NCBI GenBank assembly: GCA_035296625.1
Contig: DATHAO010000049.1
Location: 1 to 64,000, forward strand
Reading direction: 5' to 3'
From: DATCLS01 sp035296625
GTDB taxonomy: Bacteria > Actinomycetota > Acidimicrobiia > Acidimicrobiales > VFJN01
DNA: 64,000 nucleotides
Position numbers and translations under genes: made by a program. The notes beneath the pieces are model-generated. The model saw only the letters and a program-made list of their open reading frames with translations. It did not search any database and had not been told where the DNA came from. This document shows, piece by piece, positions 41,306 through 50,672 of the stretch (positions are counted from its first letter, which is position 1; every line of letters starts with the position of its first letter).

Positions 41306-42991
41306 ATGGACACCACGTACGACGCCGCCGCCGCCCGGGTGACGGCCCCGGGCCAGCGCTTCGAGACGGGCCAGGTCGACGTCGACGGCCGCACGTACAC
41401 GACGTTCGTGAACGCGCCCCCGACACTACGCCCGCTGTTCGCGTCCGCCCGCGAACGGGGCGACCGCGACTTCCTCGTCTACGAGGACGAGCGCTGGTCG
41501 TTCGCCGAGGTCATGGCCCAGGTCGACGCGCTCGGCCACCTGCTGGTCCACGAGCACGGCGTGCACGTCGGCGACCGCGTGGCGATCGCGATGCGCAACT
41601 ACCCCGAGTGGATCGTCTCGTTCGCCGCCATCACGTCGATCGGCGCCATCGCCGTGGCCCTCAACGCCTGGTGGACGGCGGATGAGCTGGAGTACGCCCT
41701 CGACGACAGCACCCCCACGGTCCTCATGGGCGACCGCGAGCGGATCGAGCGGGCCTGGCCGGGATGTGAGCGGCGGGGCATCGCAGCCATAGCCGTCCGC
41801 CAGGGGGAGGCCGAACCGCCCGCCGGCGTGTCCCGCTGGGAGGACGTGCTGCCCCTGGGCGAGGCGCTGCCCGACCAGGCGCCGGGTCCGGACGACGACG
41901 CCACGATCCTCTACACCTCGGGCACGACCGGGAACCCGAAGGGCGCCGTGTCGACGCACCGGGCGCTCGTCCAGTCGCTCATGGGCTTCGGTTGCCGGGT
42001 CGCGATCGAGCGGGCGCGCACGGGCGCGGCCGCGGCGCCCGAGCCCGAGGCCCCCGCCGATCCGCCGGTGCTCATCCTCGTCGTGCCGCTCTTCCACGTC
42101 ACCGGGCTCGTGCCGGTCATGCTGTCGTGCTTCGCGGCGGGCGTGAAGCTCGTGATCATGTACAAGTGGCACGCCGAGCGGGCCCTCGAGCTGATCGAGC
42201 GCGAGCGGGTCACGAGCTTCGTCGGCGTGCCGACCCAGAGCTGGGACCTGCTCGAGTCGCCCCGCTTCGCCGAGTTCGACACGTCGAGCCTGGTGTCGGT
42301 GGGCGGCGGCGGCGCCCCGATGCCGCCGAAGATGGTCGCCCGGGTCGAGCGCAGCTTCAGCAAGGGCCGGCCGTCGATCGGCTACGGCTTGACCGAGACG
42401 AACGCGTACGGGCCCGGCCACTCGGGCGACGACTTCGTCCGCAAGCCGACGAGCACGGGCCGCGGCACGCCGATCCTGCAGGTCGAGGTGCGCGACGAGG
42501 ACGGCAACGCCCTGCCGCCCGGCGGCGTGGGCGAGATCTGGTTCAAGGGCCCCCACCTCATCCGGGGCTACTGGGGCAAGCCCGAGGCCACGGCCGAGAC
42601 GATCGTCGACGGCTGGCTGCGCACCGGCGACCTGGGCCGGGTCGACGACGAGGGCTTCGTCTACGTGCAGGACCGCCTCAAGGACATCATCCTGCGCGGC
42701 GGCGAGAACGTGTACTGCGCCGAGGTCGAGGCCGCGCTCTACGAGCACCCGTCGGTCCTCGAGGCCGCCGTGTTCGGCGTGCCCCACGAGCGCCTCGGCG
42801 AGGAGGTGGCCGCCGCCGTCGTGCCCAAGCCGGGTGCCAGGCTGACCGTGGCCGACCTCGAGGGCCTCCTCGGGGCCCACCTCGCCCCGTTCAAGGTGCC
42901 GAGCCGGTGGCTGCTCGCCGAGGCGCCGCTGCCCCGCAACGCAGCGGGCAAGGTGCTCAAGCGCTCGCTGCGCGACGAGCTGGCCAGCTGA
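41306..42991 (+). CDS. Acyl-CoA synthetase / AMP-dependent ligase (class I)
   Basis: A 561-residue ANL-superfamily enzyme. It has the AMP-binding P-loop LYTSGTTGNPKGAVSTH, GYGLTETNAYGPG (A5), WLRTGDLGRVDDEGFVYV (A7), DRLKDIILRGGENVYCAEVE (A8 hinge) and the C-terminal catalytic Lys in NAAGKVLKRSLR. It activates a carboxylic acid to acyl-AMP, then acyl-CoA. ATG at 41306 has GGAAGGGGG upstream. It shares long identical stretches (RVAIAMRNYPEW, LNAWWT) with the enzyme at 57623 and is its paralogue. Convergent with an SDR gene whose stop is adjacent. Confidence 0.92.
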   Translation: MDTTYDAAAARVTAPGQRFETGQVDVDGRTYTTFVNAPPTLRPLFASARERGDRDFLVYEDERWSFAEVMAQVDALGHLLVHEHGVHVGDRVAIAMRNYPEWIVSFAAITSIGAIAVALNAWWTADELEYALDDSTPTVLMGDRERIERAWPGCERRGIAAIAVRQGEAEPPAGVSRWEDVLPLGEALPDQAPGPDDDATILYTSGTTGNPKGAVSTHRALVQSLMGFGCRVAIERARTGAAAAPEPEAPADPPVLILVVPLFHVTGLVPVMLSCFAAGVKLVIMYKWHAERALELIERERVTSFVGVPTQSWDLLESPRFAEFDTSSLVSVGGGGAPMPPKMVARVERSFSKGRPSIGYGLTETNAYGPGHSGDDFVRKPTSTGRGTPILQVEVRDEDGNALPPGGVGEIWFKGPHLIRGYWGKPEATAETIVDGWLRTGDLGRVDDEGFVYVQDRLKDIILRGGENVYCAEVEAALYEHPSVLEAAVFGVPHERLGEEVAAAVVPKPGARLTVADLEGLLGAHLAPFKVPSRWLLAEAPLPRNAAGKVLKRSLRDELAS

Positions 42992-43735
42992 CTACGAGGG
43001 CTGGTCGACCCGGGGGCCGGGCACCCGGCGGAACGCGAACGGCTCGCTGCGCCTCCCGGCCTGCACGAACCAGCACTCGCCGGTACCGTCGCCGTCGATG
43101 ATCGCCTCGAACGCCGTCACGACGTCGGCGACCGGGATGATCGGGAAGCCGGCCTCGCGCAGCAGGTCGTGGGCGCCGGCGATCAGCGGCGTGTCGGCGA
43201 AGCCCGGGCACAGGGCGTTGATGCGCAACCCCTGACCGCCGTAGGCCAGGCCGAGCGAGCGGACGAGACCGACCACGGCGTGCTTGTTCGCCACGTAGAG
43301 CGGGTCGTTGGGCACGGCGACGAGGCCGGCGAGGCTGGCCGTGGCGACGATCTGGCCGGCGCCCCGGGCGAGCAGCGCCGGCAGGGCGGCAACGACGCCG
43401 AACACGACGCCGTCCAGGTTGACGCCCATGACCGTGCGGTACCGCTCGACGGAGAAGTCGTCGCCGAGCGTCATCTGGCTGGTCACCCCGGCGTTGAGGA
43501 ACGCCAGGTCGAGGCCGCCGAAGCGCTCGACGGCGGCGGCCACCGCCGCCTTGCTGGCGTCGGGGTCGCGCACGTCGGTGGGGACGAACAGCCCGTCGAT
43601 CTCGTCCGCCACGGCCTCGCCGGCCGGGTCGATGTCGGCCACGACCACGGCGGCGCCGCGCTCGTGCAGGCGGCGGGCCACGGCGGAGCCGAAGCCGCCG
43701 GCCCCACCGGTGACGAGCGCAACCTGATCCGTCAT
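42992..43735 (-). CDS. Short-chain dehydrogenase/reductase
   Basis: A 247-residue classical SDR started at the ATG at 43735. NAD(P)-binding motif ALVTGGAGGFGSAVARRL, then LNAGV, catalytic Ser in ATASLAG, YxxxK as YVANK, and CPGFADTPL after it. Asp in VVVADIDPAG at the end of strand 2 suggests NAD(H) preference. Substrate unknown, probably a hydroxyacyl or alcohol intermediate given the acyl-CoA enzymes around it. Divergent from an MBL-fold gene. Confidence 0.9.
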   Translation of the reverse strand: MTDQVALVTGGAGGFGSAVARRLHERGAAVVVADIDPAGEAVADEIDGLFVPTDVRDPDASKAAVAAAVERFGGLDLAFLNAGVTSQMTLGDDFSVERYRTVMGVNLDGVVFGVVAALPALLARGAGQIVATASLAGLVAVPNDPLYVANKHAVVGLVRSLGLAYGGQGLRINALCPGFADTPLIAGAHDLLREAGFPIIPVADVVTAFEAIIDGDGTGECWFVQAGRRSEPFAFRRVPGPRVDQPS

Positions 43736-43869
43736 GTGCCCTCCCGTGGCGCGATCGCGCCAGCCAACCACACCAGGCCCCGTCCCACCCAGGCGAGGGC
43801 GCAGCAGCCGGACCGTCGCTACGATCCGTCGCAGGGCGGACCGGCGGAGGGCCGCCCCGAGGAGGGACC

Positions 43870-44907
43870 ATGGCCGAGGCGCTCACGTGGGATCCGCTCG
43901 ACGGCGCGGGCGGGCGGGTGGCGGGCGTCGCCCTGCCGGTGACGTACGCCGTCGGCACGGTGAACTGCTGGATCTTCCCCGACCGGCCCGTCACGCTGGT
44001 CGACCCCGGCATGCTCCACGCCGGCGGCTTCGAGCGGTTGCAGGCGGCGCTCGCCGAGCGGGGCCTGGCGCTGGCGGACGTCGACCAGGTCGTCGTGACC
44101 CACGGCCACCCGGACCATTGGGGCGCGGTGGGCGCCGTGGTCGAGGCGTCGGACGCCGTCGTGCTCGGGACGGCCGAGGAGCTGCGCAAGATCACCGCCA
44201 TGAGTCGGTGGGACTTCCCGCCCGACGAGATCGACCTGCTCGTCCGCATGATCGCCCGCCTGGGTTTTCCTCCCGAGGTGGCGGCTCTGGCCCCGGACCT
44301 GATGCGGGCAACGATCACCGCGGCCACCGCACCGCTGGACCCGGCCAGCACCCGCGCCGTGCACGAGGGCGACACGGTGGCGCTCGGCGCGTACGCCACC
44401 GTCGCCGGGATCCACGCGGGCCACGTCACCGCGCACCTGTGCCTCGACGCCGACGTGTTCTACGTGAGCGGCGACCACCTGCTGGCCGACATCACGCCGA
44501 ACCCGTTCTTCGAGCTCGACGCCACCCGCCCCGAGCTGCGGCGGGCCAGCCTGCCCGAGTACCTCGACTCGCTCCCCCTCCTGGCGGACCAGATCGGCGC
44601 CGCACCGGTCCTGCCCGGCCACGGGCCCACGTTCGACGACGCCGCCGCCGTGGTCGCCGTCCTGCGCCGCAAGGCCGACGCGCGCACGGAGGAGATGCTG
44701 GCGCTGCTCGCCGGGGCGGGGCCCGAGGGCTGGACCCCGGTCGAGCTGGCCGAGCGGGCGTTCCCCGACGAGGCTGGCGGCGACGTGTTCCTGGCCGTGG
44801 CCGAATGCGCCGGCCACCTGGACCGCCTCGTGGCCGACGGCCGAGCCCACGTCGACCCCACCGGCCGCTACGCGGTCACGTCCGGCTCCTCGCCAGCGCC
44901 CGCCTGA
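43870..44907 (+). CDS. Metallo-beta-lactamase-fold hydrolase
   Basis: A 345-residue MBL-fold protein. The zinc motif is THGHPDHWG (HxHxDH), further ligands are in GIHAGHVTAH and YVSGDHLL, and the final His is in VLPGHGPTF. A winged-helix-like C-terminal extension (about 275-345) follows, as in LACTB2-like enzymes and bacterial thioester or lactone hydrolases. A GAGGAGG ribosome site precedes the ATG. Function beyond hydrolase is not fixed. Confidence 0.87.
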   Translation: MAEALTWDPLDGAGGRVAGVALPVTYAVGTVNCWIFPDRPVTLVDPGMLHAGGFERLQAALAERGLALADVDQVVVTHGHPDHWGAVGAVVEASDAVVLGTAEELRKITAMSRWDFPPDEIDLLVRMIARLGFPPEVAALAPDLMRATITAATAPLDPASTRAVHEGDTVALGAYATVAGIHAGHVTAHLCLDADVFYVSGDHLLADITPNPFFELDATRPELRRASLPEYLDSLPLLADQIGAAPVLPGHGPTFDDAAAVVAVLRRKADARTEEMLALLAGAGPEGWTPVELAERAFPDEAGGDVFLAVAECAGHLDRLVADGRAHVDPTGRYAVTSGSSPAPA

Positions 44908-44929
44908 CGCCGGCCCCGGCGGGCAAGTG

Positions 44930-44975
44930 TTGTGCGGACAGTGCGGCCCCCGGCACAACGTCCTGCACAATGTGC
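44930..44975. promoter_or_regulatory. TTGTGC/GCACAA repeats and GCACA-A-TGTGC palindrome before the MOSC gene
   Basis: TTGTGC (44930-44935) and GCACAA (44953-44958) form one inverted repeat. A second GCACAA begins at 44965 and completes an 11-bp perfect palindrome GCACAATGTGC (44965-44975) 20 bp before the ATG at 44996. Such spaced half-sites suggest an operator for a dimeric regulator, or short inverted repeats shaping the leader. No regulator family is implied. Confidence 0.35.
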
Positions 44976-44995
44976 GGGAGCGGGAAAACCGGGGG

Positions 44996-45559
44996 ATGCC
45001 CGGCCAGGATGGGCGCGTGTCCGGGATCGTCGAGGCCGTCCACCGCAGCGCCCGCCACACCATGGCCAAGGCCGGGGCGGGTGCCATCGAGCTCGTCGCC
45101 GGCTTGGGCGTCCAGGGCGACGCCCATCTGGGCGCCACCGTCAAGCACCGCTCCCGCGTGCGGCGCGATCCCACGGCGCCGAACCTGCGCCAGGTGCACC
45201 TGATCCACGCCGAGCTGCACGACGAGCTCCGGGCCCGGGGCTTCGCCGTCGCCTCCGGGGCCATGGGCGAGAACGTCACGACCCGCGGCCTCGACGTGCT
45301 TGCCCTGCCCACCGGCACCCGGTTGCGCCTCGGCGAGACGGCGGTCGTCGAGGTCACGGGCCTGCGCACCCCCTGCCGCCAGCTCGAGGGCGTGGCGTCG
45401 GGCCTGATGGCCGCCGTGCTCGACCGCGACGCCGACGGCGGGGTGGTCCGCCGGGCCGGTGTCATGGCGATCGTGCTGGCCGGCGGCGAGGTCCGGCCCG
45501 GCGATCCCATCGAGGTCGGCCTGCCGGCAGCGCCCCACCGTGCTCTGCAACCGGTCTGA
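44996..45559 (+). CDS. MOSC-domain protein
   Basis: A 187-residue protein started at the ATG at 44996 (a GTG at 45017 is alternative). It is a lone MOSC domain with GLGVQGDAHLG near the start, RQVHLIHAELHDEL, GAMGENVTTRGLDVL, and the conserved Cys in TGLRTPCRQLEG. MOSC proteins use molybdenum cofactor or carry sulfur to it, and stand-alone ones such as YiiM reduce N-hydroxylated compounds. The window also encodes MoaA, MoaC and Glp, which make the cofactor. Confidence 0.86.
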   Translation: MPGQDGRVSGIVEAVHRSARHTMAKAGAGAIELVAGLGVQGDAHLGATVKHRSRVRRDPTAPNLRQVHLIHAELHDELRARGFAVASGAMGENVTTRGLDVLALPTGTRLRLGETAVVEVTGLRTPCRQLEGVASGLMAAVLDRDADGGVVRRAGVMAIVLAGGEVRPGDPIEVGLPAAPHRALQPV

Positions 45560-45642
45560 CACCCATGGGAGGTGTCCGGCGGCCCCGCAGCGGGGATGGT
45601 TCTGTTTCGGACGATTCACCGTCGCGCCGGAGGGCCGCACAC

Positions 45643-46374
45643 ATGGCCGGTCGTGAGGCCACTCTGATCCTGCTGCGCCACGGGCGGACGGCGTGGTCGG
45701 ACCGTCAGGTGTTCACCGGGCAGGTCGACGTCCCCCTCAGCGACGACGGACGCGCGCAGGCCCGCGCCGCCGCACGGCGCCTCGCCGCGTTCCGTCCCGA
45801 CCTGGTGTTGAGCAGCGACCTGCGGCGGGCCACGGACACCGCCCGAGCCGTCGGCGCCGCCTCCGGGGCCCGCGTGGCCGAGGACCCGCGCCTCCGCGAG
45901 GAGCGCCTCGGCGGCTGGGAGGGCCTCACCCGCCATGAGGTCGCGCAGCTCTACCCCCGAGAGTACGCGCGCTGGCGGGTCCACCACCTGGCCGCCTCTG
46001 CGAACCGCGAGGGCATGCCGGCCGTGGCCACCCGCGCCCTCGACGCCATCGGCGAGGCCCTCGACGCCTTGCCCGGCCGTGCGCCCACCCTCGTGGCGGT
46101 GACCCACCTGAACACGGCCCTCGCCCTGACCGGCCGGCTGCTCGGCTTGGCCGGCCGGGGCCTGGTGGCGGTGGGCAGCCTGCGGCCCGGGGCGTTCTCG
46201 GTGCTCGTGCAGCAGGAGTCGGGCGGCTGGACGCTCTGCGCCCACGACGTGGGCGTGAACGACCCCGCCGACCTCCCCGAGGCGGCCGCGCCGGCCACCG
46301 GGGACGAGCCTGACCCCTCGACCCCGGCCCCCGGCGACTCCCGCGGGCGCGTAGATCTGCGGGGATACTGCTGA
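45643..46374 (+). CDS. Histidine phosphatase (phosphoglycerate-mutase-like) family protein
   Basis: A 243-residue protein. The catalytic LILLRHGRTAWSD (RHG) is at residue about 12. SSDLRRATDTA, LREERLGGWEG with the acid Glu, and VAVTHLNTALAL with the second His follow, so the active site is complete. The last 40 residues are acidic and Pro-rich. Members dephosphorylate sugars, nucleosides or cofactors; the substrate is not evident. ATG at 45643. Confidence 0.85.
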   Translation: MAGREATLILLRHGRTAWSDRQVFTGQVDVPLSDDGRAQARAAARRLAAFRPDLVLSSDLRRATDTARAVGAASGARVAEDPRLREERLGGWEGLTRHEVAQLYPREYARWRVHHLAASANREGMPAVATRALDAIGEALDALPGRAPTLVAVTHLNTALALTGRLLGLAGRGLVAVGSLRPGAFSVLVQQESGGWTLCAHDVGVNDPADLPEAAAPATGDEPDPSTPAPGDSRGRVDLRGYC

Positions 46375-46406
46375 GCACGCCGGACGCTCGGGTACCGTCG
46401 GCATCG

Positions 46407-48398
46407 ATGGCCACCGGGACCGGACCGGCGTCGCAGCGGTCGGATGGGCGGCCGACGGCCGGCGTCCCGAGTCCGCCCGGCGCCCGGCGGTCCGGCCCCG
46501 TGCCGGGCACGGGTACCCGTCCCACTGCGGGCAGCGACCCCACCACGGGCACTAGCCCCGCCACAGGAAGGCGGCCCACGAGGCGAGCGACGGGCGCCCG
46601 CCCCGCCGCGGCTAGCGACCCAGCCACAGGCGCCTTCCCCACCACGGGCTCCAGCCCCGCGGCAGGAAGGCGGCCCACAAGGCGGGCGCCGGGCACTCGT
46701 CCCCCCAGGGGCAGCGACCTCACCACGGGAAGCCATCCCACGACGAGAACGCGCGCCGAGCCGCGGTACCGCACGGGAACCGACCCCGCCGTCGACGCCG
46801 ACGCCCGGCCCGCCGCACACGCCCCGCCTGGTCCCGTCCGCCGGTCGCTGGTCGTGGTGGCTGCGCTCGTCGTGCTGGCCGGCCTGGGCCTGCGGGCCTA
46901 CGTGTGGAGCACCGCCCTCGGCGAGCCCGACCTCGACGAGGCCACGGTCGGGGTGCAGGCCGAGGCGTTTCTCGACGGCGACGTGGCCGTGTTCTTCCCC
47001 AACCAGGCCTACGGCGGCACGCTGGAGACCGGACTCGTCGCCGTGGCGTTCGCGGTCCTCGGCACCTCGACGTTCGTGCTCAAGCTCGTGCCCGTGGCGC
47101 TCGCGGTGGCCGCCACGGCACTCACTTGGCGCGCCGCGCGCCGGGTCGTGCCGAGCCGGCTCGGGCAGTGGTGCGTGCCGGCGCTCATGTGGTGCTGGCC
47201 GGCCTCGGCCGTGCTGTTCTCGACGAAGGAGCGTGGCTTCTACGGCGTCGCGCTCGTGCTCGCCGCCGCCATCGTGCTTCTCGTCCTGCGCCTCGACGCC
47301 GAACCGACCGCCCGCGACATCGTGCTGGTCGGCCTCTGCCTCGGCCTCGGCTGGTGGACCACCCCGCTGTCGCTGCTCGTGGCGGTGCCCGCCCTGGCCT
47401 GGCTGATCGCACGCCACCCGGCCCTGGTCCGCGCCACCCGGCCCGTCGCCCTGGCCGCCCTGGCCGCGGGCCTGCCCTGGATCCTCCACAACGTCACGCA
47501 CGGGTTCTCCTCACTGGAGGCGCCGTCCGGTTTCGGCACCAGCTGGGCGGACCGCACCGGCGACTTCCTCGACAAGCTGCCGATCGTCGCCGGGCTCGAG
47601 ACACCGTGGGACCCCGACCGGCGCCTGCTGCCCTGGAGCCTCGCCCTCCAGGCCGTGGTCGTGGTCGTCGTCGTGGTGGCCACCCTCCGCACGCGTCGCC
47701 GGGCGCCCGGCCTGCTGGCCACGATCCTCGTGGGCTACGGCGTGCTCTACGGGCTGAACGGCCTCGTGGCCGGCGTCGGCGGCGACCCGCGCTACCTCTA
47801 CCCGCTGCTGCCCGTGCTCGCCCTATCCGTGGGATCGCTGATTCCCGACCCGGTGCCCGCCGCGTCGGACCACCTGGTCGGCGCCGGCATTGTCGTGGCC
47901 GACGAGGACCGCGACCTCCGCATGCTCCTCGCCGTCACGGCCGCGGCCGTGGGGCTCACCGTGTGGGGCCTGGTGGGTACGCGCGCCGTGGCCTCCGCGC
48001 CGGACCCCGACAGCTTCCTGTCCTCCGACGGCATCGAGGGGGTGACCGACCTGCTGGAGGACCGCGGCGTCGGCACGGCGATCACCGACGTTTCCGGGAT
48101 GCAAATCACCTTCCTGTCCGACCGCCGCGTCGAGGCGAGCTCGTTCGTCGTGCCCCGCGTGCCCGCCGTCGAGCGCGGCGCCCGGGCCGACCCGACGAGC
48201 ACCTACGTGCTCGACGCCGACCTCTACGGCAACGCCGACCGGCTCGACGCCTGGCTCACCGCCCGGGGGGTCGCCGCCGAGCGCCACCGCATCGGGCGCT
48301 GGCGGGTGTTCCTGCTCGACCAGCGGGTCCTCCCCGAAGACGCGGGACTGCTCGAAGCCTTCGGTCCCGTGCCGCCTCTGCCGGCCGAGCGTCGATAG
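46407..48398 (+). CDS. Polytopic membrane protein, GT-C (PMT/ArnT-like) glycosyltransferase candidate
   Basis: A 663-residue protein. The first 140 residues are a Thr/Pro/Gly/Arg-rich repeat region, for example GRRPTRRATGARP and GRRPTRRAPGTRP. About nine membrane helices follow. The first loop has the acidic pair EPDLDEATVGVQAEAFLDGD, as in GT-C enzymes where Asp/Glu binds the metal or donor. A periplasmic C-terminal domain follows (about 530-663). Such proteins mannosylate or glycosylate envelope molecules using polyprenyl-phosphate sugars. The family call is tentative. ATG at 46407. Confidence 0.62.
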   Translation: MATGTGPASQRSDGRPTAGVPSPPGARRSGPVPGTGTRPTAGSDPTTGTSPATGRRPTRRATGARPAAASDPATGAFPTTGSSPAAGRRPTRRAPGTRPPRGSDLTTGSHPTTRTRAEPRYRTGTDPAVDADARPAAHAPPGPVRRSLVVVAALVVLAGLGLRAYVWSTALGEPDLDEATVGVQAEAFLDGDVAVFFPNQAYGGTLETGLVAVAFAVLGTSTFVLKLVPVALAVAATALTWRAARRVVPSRLGQWCVPALMWCWPASAVLFSTKERGFYGVALVLAAAIVLLVLRLDAEPTARDIVLVGLCLGLGWWTTPLSLLVAVPALAWLIARHPALVRATRPVALAALAAGLPWILHNVTHGFSSLEAPSGFGTSWADRTGDFLDKLPIVAGLETPWDPDRRLLPWSLALQAVVVVVVVVATLRTRRRAPGLLATILVGYGVLYGLNGLVAGVGGDPRYLYPLLPVLALSVGSLIPDPVPAASDHLVGAGIVVADEDRDLRMLLAVTAAAVGLTVWGLVGTRAVASAPDPDSFLSSDGIEGVTDLLEDRGVGTAITDVSGMQITFLSDRRVEASSFVVPRVPAVERGARADPTSTYVLDADLYGNADRLDAWLTARGVAAERHRIGRWRVFLLDQRVLPEDAGLLEAFGPVPPLPAERR

Positions 48399-48408
48399 GT
48401 TGGCGCGT

Positions 48409-48963
48409 GTGACCGACGTCAGCGACCCTCAGACCGACGAGACCCCTGCGAGCGGCCAGGAGATCATCGTCGTGGCTCTCGACAAGCCGTCCCGGGCCTC
48501 CGAGCTGCTGCTGGCGCTGACGAACCTGGCCGGCGAGGGCAAGGTACGCATGCACGACGCCGTCATCGTCGCCAAGGACGAGGGCGGGCGCAGCCGCACG
48601 GTGCAGACCGTCGACGTCACCCCGGCCAAGGGGGCGCTCGCCGGCACCTGGTGGGGCATGCTCGGCGGCCTGCTCATCGGCGGCCCGGCGTTCCTCGCCG
48701 CCGCCGTCGGCGGGGCGGCCGCCGGGGCGCTCTACGGCAAGCTCATCGACAAGGGCCTCGATGACGGCTGGGTTAAGGAGATGGCCCAGTGGGTCGAGCC
48801 GGGCCGGTCGGCCTTGCTCCTGCTCGTCGACTCGGGCTTCGACCACGCCGTCATCACCGAGCTGCGCCGCTTCGAGGGCATCGGGCACCTCTCGTACACG
48901 ACGCTGCCCGCCGATGCCCGGGCCGAGGTCGAGCGGGCCCTGTCCGGCACGCCCGAGCCCTGA
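48409..48963 (+). CDS. DUF1269 domain-containing membrane protein
   Basis: A 184-residue protein from the GTG at 48409 (a TTG at 48400 adds three residues). QEIIVVALDKPSRASELLLAL and VRMHDAVIVAKDEGG open the domain, a glycine-rich hydrophobic hairpin lies at about 75-110 (WGMLGGLLIGGPAFLAAAVG), and the end holds RSALLLLVDSGFDHAVI. This is the DUF1269/TM1 layout, of unknown function. It follows the GT-C gene by about 10 bp. Confidence 0.82.
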   Translation: MTDVSDPQTDETPASGQEIIVVALDKPSRASELLLALTNLAGEGKVRMHDAVIVAKDEGGRSRTVQTVDVTPAKGALAGTWWGMLGGLLIGGPAFLAAAVGGAAAGALYGKLIDKGLDDGWVKEMAQWVEPGRSALLLLVDSGFDHAVITELRRFEGIGHLSYTTLPADARAEVERALSGTPEP

Positions 48964-49082
48964 CGAGACCGGTCCGGCGCGGCCGGCGACGACACCGCCG
49001 ATCCGGTGGCCACCACCGCGGGGCGACGGCCGGCCCGCCGTCAGGCCCCGTCGCCGCGATCCGCACCGCACCCGGTCGGTCA

Positions 49083-50645
49083 TCAGCCCACCTGTCGGCC
49101 GGCCGCCGCCCAGTACGGCTCGCGCAGCTCGCGCTTGAGCAGCTTGCCCGACGGGTTGCGGGGCAGGACCTCGGCGAGGTCAGTGGACTTGGGCAGCTTG
49201 TAGCCGGCGAGGTGCTGCCGGGCGAAGGCCACGACGTCGTCGTGGCTGGGCGGGGCGGCGGCGTCCACCGGCACCACGACCGCCTTGACGGCCTCGCCCC
49301 AGCGCTCGTCGGGCACGCCGAACACGGCCACGTCCGCGATCCCCGGGTGCTTCATCAGCACGTTCTCCACCTCGGCCGGGTACACGTTCTCGCCGCCGGT
49401 GACGATCATGTCCTTCACCCGGTCGTGCAGGTAGAGGTAGCCCTCGTCGTCCGCGTAGGCCACGTCGCCGGTCTTGAACCAGCCGTCCGGCGTAACGGCC
49501 TGGGCCGTGGCCTCCCGGTTGCGCCAGTATCCGGCCATGTTCTGGTGCGAGCGGGTCCACAGCTCGCCGACGATGCCCGTCGGGGCGTCCCGGTCGGTGC
49601 CGAGCTCGACGATGCGCATCTCGACCCACGGGTAGGGGCGCCCGCACGAGCGCAGCAGGTGCGGTCGGCCGACCGGGTCGTGGTCGGCGCCGCCGAGCTG
49701 CGTGATCGCGCCGGTCGTCTCGGTCAGCCCGTAGAGCTGCACGAACTCGCACCCGAAGGTCTCCATTGCCCGCACGAGAACGGTGTCGGTGATCGGCGAG
49801 GCCCCGTAGGCGAGCAGGCGCAACGTCGAGAAGTCGGTAGTCTCCACGCCGGGCGTGGCCAGCAGGAACTGGATGACGGCCGGCACGAGGAACGCGTTCG
49901 TGACGCCGAAGGCCGGCACGACGCGGAGGATCTCGGCGGGGTCGATGTCGCGCAGCACGACCGTGCGGCACCCGTGGTAAAGGCCCACCATCGACCAGCC
50001 GGCGCCGGCGATGTGGAACATCGGCATCATGGCGAGGTTGACGGAGTCCGGCGTGAACCGCCACTGCTCGGACAGACCGCCCACGCCCTTGAAGAAGTTG
50101 TCGTTCGTGAGCATCACGCCCTTGGGCAGGCCGGTCGTGCCGGACGTGTAGAGCTGGAACGCGACGTCGTCGCCGGTCGTGGCCACGCCCGGGTCGTCGG
50201 GCGGCTGCGCCCCGATCCAGTCGTCGTAGGCCGGCCAGCGCTCGTGGCCCCCGATCGCCACGATCGTGCGCACGCCGTCGAGCCCGGCCTCGATCTGCTC
50301 GACGTGGCCGACGTGCTCGGGACCGACGATCACCACCTCGGCGCCAGCGTCCCCGATGATCGTAGCCATCTCGGCCGGGGCCAGCCGCCAGTTGACCGAC
50401 ACGTTGACGGCCCCGAGCTTGGCGAGGCCGAACGTGACGTCGAACCACTCGAGGCCGTTCTTGTCGATGAACGCGACGCGGTCGCCGGGGCCGACGCCCG
50501 CGGCGCGCAACGCCTGGGCCGCGCGGCTCGACCGCCGGTCGAGCTCGCCGAAGGCGATCGAGCGGCCGCCCACCTCGAGCGCCGGGGCGTCGGGCCGCTC
50601 GGCGGCGTGCGTGCGGACGATGTCGGCGATGGTGCTGATGGTCAT
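49083..50645 (-). CDS. Fatty-acyl-CoA synthetase / AMP-dependent ligase
   Basis: A 520-residue ANL enzyme. It has LYTSGTTGLPKGVMLTN, QLYGLTETTGAITQLGG, GWFKTGDVAYADDEGYLYLH, DRVKDMIVTGGENVYPAEVE and the catalytic Lys in NPSGKLLKREL. It resembles actinobacterial FadD3/FadD13-type CoA ligases more than the two paralogues at 41306 and 57623. ATG at 50645, 27 bp after the stop of the TetR gene on the same strand, so the regulator and ligase are probably one transcript. Confidence 0.92.
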   Translation of the reverse strand: MTISTIADIVRTHAAERPDAPALEVGGRSIAFGELDRRSSRAAQALRAAGVGPGDRVAFIDKNGLEWFDVTFGLAKLGAVNVSVNWRLAPAEMATIIGDAGAEVVIVGPEHVGHVEQIEAGLDGVRTIVAIGGHERWPAYDDWIGAQPPDDPGVATTGDDVAFQLYTSGTTGLPKGVMLTNDNFFKGVGGLSEQWRFTPDSVNLAMMPMFHIAGAGWSMVGLYHGCRTVVLRDIDPAEILRVVPAFGVTNAFLVPAVIQFLLATPGVETTDFSTLRLLAYGASPITDTVLVRAMETFGCEFVQLYGLTETTGAITQLGGADHDPVGRPHLLRSCGRPYPWVEMRIVELGTDRDAPTGIVGELWTRSHQNMAGYWRNREATAQAVTPDGWFKTGDVAYADDEGYLYLHDRVKDMIVTGGENVYPAEVENVLMKHPGIADVAVFGVPDERWGEAVKAVVVPVDAAAPPSHDDVVAFARQHLAGYKLPKSTDLAEVLPRNPSGKLLKRELREPYWAAAGRQVG

Positions 50646-50672
50646 GGTTCCCTCCCCCGGTGACGTCCGATG

